Source: Metaphire vulgaris | Lineage: Eukaryota > Annelida > Clitellata > Crassiclitellata > Megascolecidae | Direction: 5' to 3' | Assembly (NCBI GenBank): GCA_018105865.1 | Contig: CM030865.1 | Span: forward strand, 636,141-700,140 | DNA length: 64,000 nt | Part shown: positions 28,387-39,358 of the stretch, piece after piece | Numbering within the stretch: the first letter of the stretch is position 1 | How the letters are laid out: each line of letters starts with the position of its first letter | Notes under the pieces: model-generated | Told to the model about the DNA's origin: nothing | Databases searched by the model: none | The model's input: the letters and a program-made list of their open reading frames with translations, nothing else | Position numbers and translations under genes: made by a program

Positions 28387-29042
28387 TCAGAGAACGATAG
28401 ACCTCAAGCAAATCTAATCACCTGAAAAATCTTTGGATCTTTGCATACAATTTAACATTTGATGGTCAATAGATTTCTGTCTGCCTGCCTCTCTGCTCAC
28501 ACAATGTTCTATTAATAGGCTAATATACAGACCAGACTAAATTGTCTCTTTTAGACGTATCACAATAAAGTTTCTAGTCAGTGCTACTGTAACTTGTCTG
28601 AGCGGCTTCATAACTCGCGTCGGCGTAGCCACGGGGGGGGGGAGGGACCAGTCGCCCCCTCTATTCTGACTGGAATCAGTTGAGGGGTTTCCGCAAACCC
28701 GTCGAGAAATTGAGCAGGGTTAATTCGTACCATTGCTGAGAATATGTGAAGGCCTCCATGACCACATTTTCTTTCTCGTCGGGTACATTTTAGCCAAATG
28801 CGTCGATGCCCTCCCCCTATTCCGAAACTCTGGCGGCGCCATTGACTTTCGACTGACTGCACAGTTAAGAAGCGCAATGCCCCAATATGACACGTGATGT
28901 TAACAAGGCTAACAATGCTAAAGAGTTAGGCTACGGCCTCTGCCGTACGAGAACTAACTTACGAGCATCAATCTATGCCCCATATCAACTAATAGACCCC
29001 AGAACTGTCCCATATAGGCACCCACGATGCCAAAGCTACTGG

Positions 29043-29043
<1 letters not shown>

Positions 29044-29074
<31 letters not shown>
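29044..29074. repeat. (CA)n microsatellite
   Basis: Perfect CA run downstream of SELENBP1. Confidence 0.9.
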
Positions 29075-29076
<2 letters not shown>

Positions 29077-29154
29077 TGATCTATTCTACGCCATAACCCG
29101 ATCTATTGCCGGTCGAGTCACGTGACGAGCGATGGTCGATCGAGGACGGCGGAA

Positions 29155-29807
29155 TTACAGCCAGATGTCCGACTTGCAGTCTCCGCCGGGAAATCGAGGG
29201 GTATTGGCCAGCGACGGACCGTCACTGAATGACCCGAAATCGACGAAAAAGTCCTTGTTTAAGGTCAGACCCCCTCTGTCTGTATCGACGTCCACCAGAA
29301 GCAGCCACGCTCCCTTCCTACAACAGAGATCCAGCCAGTGTTTAATCTAGACTCCTGGACTCGGGGGGGAGCTGAAAAAGCCGGGGGGGGATTCTGCTAG
29401 GGGCCGCTGTTAGTCCATGTAGCATTCCAAAATTTCAGGAGGGAATTTGAAATTTCCGGCGGGGGAAGGGCAATCCCCCCGGAAACGGCCTAGATTAAAC
29501 ACTGGATCCAGAACGAGAATCATTGCACACATTAACGATGCTATATATTAGATGACGGAGAATATAGAGTGAACTTCTATAGCGCCCCTATAGCTGAATG
29601 CACATTGCACTCGGTCTTACTCTGTCATCTCCGGATAGAACTGCTTGTCCCAGGCGCTGTAGAGTGACGTTGTCACGTACAGTCTCTTTCCGTCGAGGCT
29701 GAGCTGCAACTGCTGAGCTCCCCCCTGCACCCTCTTCCCCCCGAAATACAAAGGATCCGGCCGTTCCTACAGAAAATGCATAATCATTCATAAGCTAAAT
29801 TCATAAG

Positions 29808-29904
<97 letters not shown>

Positions 29905-31138
29905 GTTACATATTTCATCTCTAAATCAACGTATTTAATATAGGTAGAGTAGGCCTATTTTGATTTTTAAATAGACGCAAAACGCCAATGCATTTCAGTG
30001 GCGTAGCCAAGGGGAATTTGAGGTTAAACTCCCCTGGCTGTTTCACCAAATGTTTTTCAAGGTAGGAACGCTGACTGAATATGGCCGCCAACCTTCAGCT
30101 CTTTATCTTCGACGATCTTCACAGGCGAATCTTTGCAGATCAAACCTCCGATGAAAACCTAAAAGAAACAGGTTAACCGCTAAATCAGGGTTATTCGACA
30201 TTTTATTTTCAGTGGCTAAAGTCCATAAAAGCCAAGAATTTCACTTTGGATAAATCGTGACAGGAAATGACCTTGAACAAAGGATATGCACAAGATTTTG
30301 TTATCTCTTACCATGCAATTTGGCATTTTTGATAATTTGTAAAAAATTCGGGCAAATGACAATCAGTCAAATAAACAATACTAAGTAATAGGCCCTAATT
30401 TATATTATTCATCGCTTATTAGATTTAATTTTATAGGCCAATTATTTGGAGGCCTTTTTGATCTACAAGAGATAGTGGCCTAATTTTTGAAAAAAACTTG
30501 ATTAGCTGGTGCTCTTCACTTCTCTGCAAAAGGCAGAGGCCTGGGCTGCCAATAATCTCTGTAAAATTTTATAAATGCTCCAATCCCTGACCTCCTCTGA
30601 TCAGCGCCAATTTTTGATGAGTCTACTCTTGGGCTAGGCCTATCACGTTGAGAAATGTCCTTTAAAATGTCCAAGAAAGAGACAGACAGAGACAGAGACA
30701 TAAAACTAGAGACAGACAGACAGACAGAGACAGACAGACTGTAGTCTGTGTAGACGACCTGCCCCACTAGTTTCGGTTTCTGTCTGTCGGTGATGTCGTA
30801 TTGGCGAATGTCTCCGTGAGCCCAGTTGCTGAAGAAGAGAAAGCGATCGTCGAGTGAAATCAGTTGATCCAGAATCAAACCTGCGATTTCCAAAGAAAAT
30901 GCCAACTCTGCTTTAAAATACACGCAAACATAATGCACAACGGATGCTTTGAATTGAAAATGGGCTATTTTTGATGTCGTATTGGCGAATGTCCCTTTGC
31001 AGGACCAAGAAAGAGAGATCGTCGAGGAAATCAGTTGATCCAGAATCAAACCTATATATATATATATAAAATTTACACTGCTATATATATATATATATAT
31101 ATATATGCTTTGAATTGAAAATGGGCTATATAGGACCA

Positions 31139-31224
<86 letters not shown>

Positions 31225-33717
31225 GAGACAGAGAGACAGAGAGAGAGAGAGAGAGGAGGGAGGGGAAAGAGGGAGAGGGGAGGGGTGACATGACCTGCTC
31301 TGAAGCGTGGTTTGATTTATTGAAACCCAAGAGAGGCCTTTCCTGTCGCCCTCAGCAACGGAGAAGAGGAATCCGCTAAAAATCAGGAAATAGCCAAGCT
31401 CCCTGTCATTTTTGACGGGCGATTTTGAGCAAAATTGAAAGTGCGAGTCCTTAAGATAAAAAAGGAGTGAAAGGCAACAAATACGGATCGTTAAGATCAA
31501 AGAAAGTGTGTTGAGAAATTGTCCCTTAATTAGGCCTATCACTTTCAAAACTCAGCTTCTGTGATACGACGAAGGCGATGGAGACTGCAGAAGGTCTTGC
31601 CTGGCATCTCGGGCAGAATCCAATTTTCGACCTTTTTACTTTCAACTGTGATCACTTTCTCCGCTTTCCACGAACCGTCCTGGGAAAAAAACAGACACCA
31701 AAAGAATGCATGAACCCAACGCTGCCCTCTGCATGGGATTCTCATTGAGACCTAATCCTGTTATCAATGATATCAATGAACAGTCTCTCGGTCGTTCGGA
31801 AATGCTCTCTCTTTCACGAGACGTCCATTAGAAATTCTTCACATTTTCAATGTTTCTGTCTCAATATCCGATAGGGGCTGTCCATTAATTACGTCAACAA
31901 TTTAGGGGGAGGGGGTTTGAAAAAGTTTGACAGTTGTTGAAAGGGGGAGGGGGTGGGTCAAGAGAAATTGACGTCAACAATTTAATTTTTTAAATAATCA
32001 AAAAATAGGAAATTTCATGGAATACTACTTATTACAATGGAAAAAAGCATGACAAAACGGTCATAACCATCACATTTTGTCACTCGATGAGCAAAAGAGG
32101 GAAAATGGTCATCACCGCAAAAATAATAACCTTGTTATTGGGACCTGTCATTGATCTTGAGGGAGGGGTCAAAAGTTTTTGACGTAATTATGGGGGGAGG
32201 GGTTAAGTGAAAGTTGACAGTTGTTGACAAGGGAGAGGGGGTCAAAAATTGCCCAAAAATTGTTGACATAATTAATGGACAGCCCCTAACAGCATAAGCT
32301 CAGCGACGTGGCGGGGGGCGTAGGGGAGGGTTGGCGGGCGGACCCTATTCTGCCTTGATGGGTCCCACTATTCTGGACCCAGGACCCTATATATATAGCT
32401 ATGCCGCTGGCTACAATAGCCCAGCACACAAATGAATTTCCACATTCAAGAATAAAATGTTGGATTTGAAAAATATCGATTGCTGTCTTAACCCCTTAAC
32501 CGCGTATTTAACTGTAATTCAATGTAAAATGGACGGATATATCCGGTATCCCCAGTTAAGGGGTTAATCTGAACAGCGAACGGCAACTCCGTGTCCCTGA
32601 ATACAAGCGTGTCTTCCAGTGGCGTAACGTGGGGGGAGGGCAAGCGTTGTTGACTGCCTCCCGGGCCCCGGGCGGGGTGCCCAAATTCTAAGCTCTTTAA
32701 AAAACTAACTTTTTAACCTAACAACCCTAACCATAGAAATGAACGCCACGACCTTTTTTTTTGCTCGTCAGGGTGAAACTATATTAAAAAGTCATGTATT
32801 AACGCATAATATTAAGAGACGCTCTCTTCAGTGCAGATGTGAGGATGTTGAGACCACCGAGACTTGCCTTCGTCGTCTTGGAGACGCTCCAGACGGTGGA
32901 GCTGAGGGCGCAGTTGACGTACGCGATCGCCTCGTCCGGATCGTGTAACATCCGGACCTCGGTGGGCAACTGGCCGTCGGGACCGAGTTCCATCGTCTGG
33001 ATCAGCTCCCGAGTGGTCCAGTTCCACACGTTTATGCAGCGCCCGAATTTATCCAGACCTAAAAACAGACGGAAACACACACACACACACACACACACAC
33101 TTGCCTTTGGTCATCTCTGAACTCATCGAAAATCCTAAATTCTGTAAATTGTATTTGTTTTACTTCAAATAATAGAATAGATTTCTCTTTTCACATTTTG
33201 TCTTTTAGTTACTTTCCACGAACGAGAATTTTTATCCGAGTTCCGGGGAGGGGGGTCGAGGAGCAGAGAGGCAAGAAGAGGGACAGGAGATGGGGCACCT
33301 AACCACGCCGTCACAGATCTATAGAATTTCACCCATTTTAACGGACACTTTTGGCAAACCCACCTCTAACACACCCAGAACAAGTTTCCATAGCAGCAAC
33401 CCCCCGCATTTGGAATTCGAGGAAGACTGACCCCCCACCCCCACCCGCACCTGCGCCTGGGACTGTGGCGCCGCCTATCGTTCTATGACTTGCCTTGCTG
33501 GAAGCGGTCAACGTTGAAGCCGGACTTAATGGCTCTCGGCTCTCCCAGTTCAGTGCTGATCATGACGTTATGTCTCGGCTTATACCAGAAATCATGTCCC
33601 ATGGCAACCGACTCCTTCTCCCACCTCCCCTTCACCCTCCACTCCTTTGCGTCGATCAAAACGAAACTACCTAAAAAAGACAACGTCAATAACACTCTCT
33701 CACTCACTCACTCACTT

Positions 33718-33749
<32 letters not shown>

Positions 33750-35628
33750 ACTCACTTTCTCTCGCGATGCCAAACTATCACGGCGCTATAGAAGTTCCTC
33801 AGTTAGTTAGGCTGACATATCATAGATCAACCGTTTATAAAATTACAACTAAACTAAAGAATTCACTATTTTACAATGGATATGCCTAAGTAGGCATTAT
33901 AAGACATAAACAGGTAAATTACAGGTAAATGCAGGTAAATGCAGGATTTCTGTCCATGGAGGGCGCCACAAGCCAAATATTGGGTGGGCCAACATGGCCT
34001 GTTTGAAATTGGACAATGCACGGACTAGTGTTACAGTAGGCTATAGATATGCAAAAATTCAGAAGAGTGATGAAACGAATTAAAACCACATATACTTGTG
34101 TCCCCATCTTTGCTGTGTCAAACCGTACTAGAATTGTTAACATATTCTGTCTCAATTTTTTCTAGAGCTTTCGAAATGCCACGAAAAATAATGAGCCGTT
34201 TGAAACGACACTATACAAAGTCTTTCAGAAATCTATTCTCTGTCAAATGTCTAAAAACAATCGAGAGATAAGATGGCACTTAAAAGAGTTGTTTTCTTCT
34301 ATTACAGGTTTTATAGAACACAGAAATATTACAAAACAGATACCCTGTTTGAAATTGGACAACGCTAGTGCTACAGTAGGCTATAGATATGCAAAAATCC
34401 AGAAGAGTGATTTAACGAATTAAGAGTTTCTGTCGTTGTGCTTAACCTATAACCTACCTTTTGAATTTCCGTTTTCGTCACCGATAGACGACAGCATGAC
34501 GTCACCGGAAGCGAGGCAATGGGCGGTGTGAGGCATCGAAATGCCCCCCTTCGAATGCACCTCCTCAGGTTCAATCACCTGAAATCAATCAAATCAATTG
34601 ATCCTCAGATATTTTCTTTCAAATTTATCTCGTGAGCAATTAAGTATTCTTAGTAGCTGCATTAGTTATTCTTGGTCGTCACTCTAGTTATTCTTGGTTG
34701 TTAGGCTACTTTAGTTATTCTTGGTAGTTAGGCTACTTTAGGTATTCTTGGTTGTTACTTTAGCTATTCTTGGTTGTCGTTCGTCGGTCAGCGTGTCTAC
34801 GACGTAGACGCGACTGGAGTTGAGACATGGCAGAACAAGGTGACTGCGTTTCTCCGTTGCTTTGTCGTAGCAACTGGAGCAGGAATTCCATCCGGAATGA
34901 TGAACCTCATCACCCACGTAAGGCATCCAGAGTCTGTGGATCACCTGTCAATCAAACGCAGACACGCCCCCTCTAGCCGCGCAGTCGTTGCTGAAGAAAC
35001 GAATGAACGCACGAACGAACAGTGGCGTAGCCAGGTTTCCGGAATAGGGGCGGTCCCCCGGGGTACTTCGACATTTTTCAGCCCAAAAGTCTTGACAAGC
35101 AAAACGTTCGTCATATCAAAGCACTTCAATTTAGTCAATCGGGTGCGTATTTGCGTTCTCTTCGATCTAATACTACCCCTCCCAATCTCATGACCGGTCC
35201 CGACCAGGGGCGTAGCGACGGGGGAGGGGCATATCGGTATATATGCCTATACACCCCCCAAATCAGGCCACCTGAAAGTTTTTAATGTTTTTTAAAAATT
35301 TTCAACGTTTTTTAAGATTTATAACTCCCAAATCACATTATACTCTCCCCATATCAAATTCCTGGCTACGCCCCTGGTCCCGATCCGAATGGGGAGGGGC
35401 GCCCCTCGTTCCCTCGTGGCTACGCCAATGCGAACGAATGAACTGCTGTGTAGATTTTTACTTTGCAGTATGTCTTTGATTCCGGGTCGACATCAACAGT
35501 GGCCAGGGAATCCGGTTTTCCCGGAGCGAGGGAAACGCAGGGAACGTAAAGCAGTTTCTCCCTCGGACCGTTTCTTATGGCGTCCTTGGGACTGGCGTAC
35601 CCAGGACCATGACAACACGAGTCCTTGT
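29155..35628 (-). CDS. SELENBP1: Methanethiol oxidase / selenium-binding protein 1, 10 exons seen, about 473 aa; first coding exon missing
   Basis: Exons from the 5' side: 35628-35462, 34944-34759, 34578-34458, 33670-33494, 33058-32868, 31679-31601, 30880-30759, 30158-30093, 29766-29621, 29317-29155. Their 1418 nt need one more base to close the frame, so only a few N-terminal codons (human begins MATKCG) lie in an upstream exon that I could not place. The enzyme oxidises methanethiol to hydrogen sulfide, hydrogen peroxide and formaldehyde. Family blocks seen: [27 protein letters not shown] with the conserved cysteine pair, [82 protein letters not shown] and the end [12 protein letters not shown]. 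The three consecutive introns after 33494, 32868 and 31601 use GC instead of GT donors; the other six use GT. A hAT MITE lies 10 bp from the last acceptor, and a broken copy of part of the 30759-30880 exon lies in the preceding intron. Confidence 0.94.
29336..29504. mobile_element. hAT-type MITE, GTTTAATCTAG family, copy 2
   Basis: Inverted termini CAGTGTTTAATCTAG and CTAGATTAAACACTG, flanked by GATCCAGC (29328-29335) and GATCCAGA (29505-29512), 7 of 8 identical. In the direction of SELENBP1 the element ends only about 10-18 bp before the acceptor of the last exon (29317). Confidence 0.85.
29808..29904. repeat. (TTA)n microsatellite
   Basis: About 97 bp of perfect TTA repeat in a SELENBP1 intron, 42 bp upstream of the exon starting at 29766. 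Confidence 0.95.
30972..31051 (-). pseudogene. Broken duplicate of SELENBP1 exon 30759-30880
   Basis: This intronic segment repeats the 5' two-thirds of the neighbouring exon (LILDQLIS and DIRQYDI regions). It keeps an AG before GTTTGATTCTGG but has a one-base deletion after LILDQLIS, a further internal loss, and no donor. The words TTTGAATTGAAAATGGGCTA at about 30953 and 31110 show that the duplicated tract includes flanking intron. It cannot encode functional protein. Confidence 0.75.
31143..31254. repeat. (AG)n microsatellite
   Basis: About 110 bp of GA repeat with a few CA changes, in the GC-AG intron between SELENBP1 exons 31601 and 30880. On the transcript it is a CU tract. Confidence 0.95.
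31874..32286. mobile_element. TIR MITE, GGGGCTGTCC family, copy 2
   Basis: Starts GGGGCTGTCCATTAATTACG and ends with its complement. TA is present on both sides, as in a TA target duplication. It is alignable with copy 1 (1936-2340) in inverted orientation over the whole length. It lies in a SELENBP1 GC-AG intron. Confidence 0.8.
32488..32567 (+). mobile_element. 80-bp TTAA-flanked MITE, copy 2
   Basis: Exactly 80 bp from TTAACCCCTTAAC to GTTAAGGGGTTAA, nearly identical to the copies at 28307-28386 (inverted) and 46457-46536. Confidence 0.85.
33699..33764. repeat. (TC)n microsatellite
   Basis: TC-rich run with CTCA interruptions in the SELENBP1 intron 5' of exon 33670. Confidence 0.9.
35020..35430. 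mobile_element. hAT-type MITE, CAGTGGCGTAGCC family, with nested insertion
   Basis: Ends CAGTGGCGTAGCCAGG and GTGGCTACGCCAATG. Perfect 8-bp target duplication CGAACGAA (35012-35019 and 35431-35438). Removing the nested element (35205-35376) and its 8-bp duplication leaves 231 bp, matching the 239-bp sister copy at 40156-40394. It lies in the first visible intron of SELENBP1. Confidence 0.88.
35205..35376. mobile_element. hAT-type MITE nested in another MITE
   Basis: Starts CAGGGGCGTAGCGACG and ends GGCTACGCCCCTG. Flanked by GTCCCGAC (35197-35204) and GTCCCGAT (35377-35384), 7 of 8 identical. It splits the element at 35020-35430 and is therefore younger. Confidence 0.85.
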
Positions 35629-35660
35629 CTAAACAGTTCATCATAGGAAACGAATTCAAC

Positions 35661-35661
<1 letters not shown>

Positions 35662-35697
<36 letters not shown>
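35662..35697. repeat. (CA)n microsatellite
   Basis: Perfect CA run about 34 bp upstream of the first visible SELENBP1 exon. Confidence 0.9.
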
Positions 35698-35700
<3 letters not shown>

Positions 35701-35771
35701 AATCAAAGGCAAAAGGTTTAAAAGAGAATATAGTCAAGACTCGGTCTCGTGGTCTCCCATGGAAGATGAGT

Positions 35772-36036
<265 letters not shown>

Positions 36037-36044
36037 TGGTAGGC

Positions 36045-37229
36045 CCTACATCGATATCAATCGCTATTGCAAATTTAGGACATAGTCTTCTGTATTTAGA
36101 GCGCCTCCGACATGACTAATAATGCATAGGATTTTTGCAGAACCGCATTTTTGAAAGTTATTTCGTCCTGTTAGAGATCGATTACATTGATATCAATCGC
36201 TATTACAAACATAGGCCATCACCGTCTGCATTTAAAACGGTTCATCCATGACAACCCTCGTTATTCCATAATGCTAATAATGCATAGGGTTTGTGCAAAT
36301 TCAACCGCATTTTTGAAACTTATTGCGTCCTGTTAGAGACCGATTTCAAGGACCATATTCAGCCACTATCTTTAGCATCCATTACTACATTGATATCAAT
36401 CGCTATTACAAACATAGGCCATCACCGTCTGCATTTAAAACGGTTCATCCATGACAACCCTCGTTATTCGATAATGCTAATAATCCACAGCATTTGTGGA
36501 AATTCAACCGCATTTTTGAAACTTATTTCGTCCTGCTAGAGATCGATTTCAAGCACCATATTCAGCCACTATATTTAGCATCTATTACTACATTGATATC
36601 AATCGCTATTACAAACATAGGCCATCACCCAGTGGCGGCTCTAGGAAATGGCAAGTGGGGGCCGTTGGGGGGCAACTTCTAATCATGGGGGGCCAACCAT
36701 TTGTTGTTTAATGTATGTAGCATTAAGTATAGGGTCCCAGCTGGAGAGGCCACTGGGGGGGCAGGCAGTCAATAGGGGGCACGGGCCCCCCTGGCCCCCC
36801 GGTGGAGCCTCCACTGCCATCACCTTCTGCATTTAAAACGGTTCATCCATGACAAACCTCGTTATTCCATAATGCTAATAATGCATAGGGTTTGTGCAAA
36901 TTCAACCACATTTTGAAACTTACTTCGTCCTGTTAGAGATCGATTTCAAGGACCATATTCAGCCACTATCTTTAGCATCCATTACTACATTGATATCAAT
37001 CGCTATTACAAACATAGGCCATCACCGTCTGCATTTAAAACGGTTCATCCATGACAACCCTCGTTATTCGATAATGGTAATAAACCACAGCATTTGTGGA
37101 AATTCAACCGCATTTTTGAAACTTATTTCGTCCTGCTAGAGATCGATTTCAAGCACCATATCCAGCCACTATCTTTAGCATCCATTAGTACATTGATATT
37201 TATCGCTATTACAAACATAGGCCATCACC
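36045..37229. repeat. 203-bp tandem repeat with MITE insertions
   Basis: The word CATTGATATCAATCGC or a close variant starts at 36185, 36388, 36591, 36988 and 37191. Spacings are 203, 203, 397 and 203 bp; the 397-bp step is one unit plus a MITE and its target duplication. A degenerate unit precedes, and a further part-unit is at 39947-40100. Units are nearly identical. No coding function is apparent. Confidence 0.93.
36630..36816 (+). mobile_element. hAT-type MITE, CAGTGGCGGCTC family
   Basis: Ends CAGTGGCGGCTCTAGG and GGAGCCTCCACTG, with a perfect 8-bp duplication CCATCACC (36622-36629 and 36817-36824). Inserted in a 203-bp repeat unit. Confidence 0.9.
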
Positions 37230-37402
37230 CAGTGGCGGCTCTAGGATTTGGCATGTGGGGGGCCGTTGGGGTGGCAACTTCTAACCATGGGGCCAACCAT
37301 TTGTTGTTTAATGTATGTAGCATTAAGTATAGGATCCCAACTGGGGGGCCACTGGGGGGCAGGCAGTCAATAGGGGGCACGGGCCCCCCTGGCCCCCCCG
37401 GA
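37230..37402 (+). mobile_element. Left part of a split hAT-type MITE
   Basis: Begins after the same CCATCACC duplication as the copy at 36630 but breaks off after CCCCCCCGG at about 37402. The missing right end, with the matching CCATCACC, is at 39857-39946, 2.45 kb away. The last 79 bp are present in both halves. Confidence 0.85.
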
Positions 37403-37612
37403 CTATTGACCACTGGACGATTGACCACCGGACGATTGACCATAGGACGATTGACCACTGGACGTTTGACCACAGCGGACTTTTGACCACTGGACGTTTG
37501 ACCACAGCGGACTTTTGACCACTGGACGATTGACCACAGCGGACTTTTGACCACTGGACGATTGACCACAGCGGACTTTTGACCACTGGACGATTGACCA
37601 CAGCCATGAGTG
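37403..37612. repeat. Minisatellite of GGACGATTGACCACTG type
   Basis: Tandem 16/32-bp units alternate GACCACTGGACGATTG and ACCACAGCGGACTTTT. Inverted pieces of the motif (GGTGGTCAATTGTCC, GTGGTCAAACGTCC) occur at 37834-37866. A repeat-rich inverted end near a MULE transposase exon suggests a Mutator-like terminal repeat; this is inference. Confidence 0.8.
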
Positions 37613-37679
37613 TCAGGCTTAGCACGCTGTCTACTGCATGCGTGCATGCATGCATGCAAAAAAAATAAACCAAATTTTG

Positions 37680-37810
37680 AGAATGATGAAAAGGACAATC
37701 GTAAAACTATATAAGTTATTAGTATGGCTTCATCTAGAATACTGTGTTCAGGAATGGAATACGTCCATGAAAAAGATATAGAGCTTTTAGAAAAAGGTGC
37801 AAAGACGAGT
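37680..37810 (+). mobile_element. LINE reverse transcriptase C-terminal fragment
   Basis: Encodes TIVKLYKLLVWLHLEYCVQE and KKDIELLEKGAK, which match the conserved thumb region of CR1/I-like non-LTR reverse transcriptases (consensus LEYCVQ-W-P and DIELLEKVQ). Short and truncated. Confidence 0.75.
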
Positions 37811-37999
37811 AATGATGCTCAATGGGATCCACGGTGGTCAATTGTCCCGTGGTCAAACGTCCGTCCGTCGATGATATTATATTATGTTCCATTCTATCCT
37901 ATAGCCATTCTAATCTATACGACGATTTATATAGCGCGGTAACATAGCTGGAGCCAAAGTCAAGAGCGCTTTGCATAGAGCAATCGTATGGTTTTTTTA

Positions 38000-38110
38000 A
38001 AGAGGTGCGTGACCGTGCGCCTTAAGTTGGATAATGAACGACTCAAGTAGGTGACCGCAGTCACTGGGTCCGGGAGCGCGTTCCATAAAAGAGGGTTCAC
38101 AAACGTTAAG
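38000..38110 (-). mobile_element. LINE 3' end relic
   Basis: The minus strand encodes NPLLWNALPDPVTAVTYLS followed by RSLSNLRRTVTHLF, similar to the extreme C terminus of CR1-like LINE polyproteins (WN-LP, then a phenylalanine/leucine-rich helix). Weak, short match. Confidence 0.4.
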
Positions 38111-38582
38111 TAAGCCAAAAACACATTTACTAGATCAATGCATATTTTAATAAACCAATTGTTACGACCTTCAATGAATACGACAGTCAGTGAAATGATA
38201 TTACTAAGCAAATAATAAGCAGCAATCGATAAGTAAAAACTGCAGAACGAAAAATGAAACGGAAAACACAATTAAGCAATTAATGAAAAGCATAATAGGC
38301 AAAAAAAGTTAATTCAAAAACGAAAAACACGCTATAAAGTTATCGTAACACTCATTAATGAACACGTTAAAGAAGACAACGCAAAGTCAGGCAGCATATA
38401 CGCGAAATATAAAGTAAGGCAGCGCTAAGCAAGCGTAAAACACTTTAAGTAATCAATGAAAAGTACCATAAGTATAACGCACATGTTAAAACACACTTTA
38501 TAAAGTAATCTAAAAACACATTAACCAAGACACAAATATCTTATAAAACAAAGTAAAGGTCGTGTAAACAGACGCAGAAACA

Positions 38583-38981
38583 TTAACTGTGTGAGAGATG
38601 TGCAATAGCACGGAGATAAGTGAATAAGTCTGTTTGTTCGTAAGTGGCAACAGCTCTTTGGACACGTTCTTTCAGCATTCGGTATCTCTTCTCCGAAGGT
38701 TGGTTTATCCCAGTTATTCCTTGCAAGAACGAGGCCTTTTGTTTAATCATGTCACCGTTTAGACCGTCTATGAAACGCCAAAGGGTTGGATGGCTGCATT
38801 GAAACAGCGATTGCAAAGAATTGTGCCAACCTTCACAAATATTATTTGTGCGTGCAATTCCTTCCGTGGCAGAGTTCGTTTGATTCCACAATTGTATTGG
38901 GAACAACGGTGTCCCAAACTTGTGTCCACGACCTCTCTGACGACGACCGCGAATGTACGTGCGTTCGAAGTATGTTATTAC
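38583..38981 (-). mobile_element. Mutator-like (MULE) transposase, C-terminal exon
   Basis: Preceded by an acceptor (TTTTTGTAG), the exon gives 132 residues and a stop: YFERTYIRGRRQRGRG, PLFPIQLWNQ, then RTNNICEGWHN, LFQCSHPTLWRFIDGL and a C-terminal helical tail. This is the end of the MULE transposase found in many invertebrates. The DDE catalytic core is not visible upstream, where a hAT MITE (39019-39203) has landed, so the gene is probably dead. It sits between two halves of a split MITE. Confidence 0.8.
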
Positions 38982-39018
38982 CTACAAAAAGGAATAGATC
39001 AACGTCTGCATCAATTGT

Positions 39019-39203
39019 CAGAGGCGGCTCCACCGAGAGAGGGCCAGGGGCCCGTGCCCCCTATTGACTACCTGGCCCACCCAGTGGCCCCCCAGTTGGG
39101 ACCCTATGCTTAATGCTACATACATTAAACAACAAATGTTTGGCCCCCATGATTAGAAGTTGCCCCAACGGCCCCCACTTGCCAAATCCTAGAGCCGCCA
39201 CTG
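39019..39203 (-). mobile_element. hAT-type MITE, CAGTGGCGGCTC family
   Basis: Ends CAGAGGCGGCTCC and GAGCCGCCACTG, with a perfect 8-bp duplication TCAATTGT (39011-39018 and 39204-39211). Inserted just upstream of the MULE transposase exon. Confidence 0.9.
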
Positions 39204-39358
39204 TCAATTGTTACAATACTACTAATAGTGTTATGACTAGTGAGTAGCGGACGAATGACCATAGCAGTTAGAAATCGCTAAGCGCCCTGATTTTTTAAAT
39301 GGAACCTACTCTTGTATTTCCCTATAACCTTTACATGAGTGGACAATGTCGTTATTTA

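Larger units (their letters stand above)
26999..29154. other. Spacer between UBE2L3 and SELENBP1
   Basis: No gene seen. Contents: a GAT microsatellite (27090-27127), a degenerate hAT-like element at about 27430-27591, a hAT MITE (27840-27963), an 80-bp TTAA element (28307-28386), a degenerate element from about 28615 to 28845 and a CA microsatellite (29044-29074). The palindrome GTCACGTGAC (29118-29127) lies just beyond the SELENBP1 stop codon. Confidence 0.55.

Noticed and set aside
28615..28845. Full hAT MITE with CGGCGTAGCC ends
   Set aside because: Ends resemble the family, but no 8-bp target duplication could be matched, so boundaries are unsupported.
32739..33120. Plus-strand ORFs over SELENBP1 exon 33058-32868
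   Set aside because: They are antisense shadows of the real exon, whose minus-strand translation matches the family.
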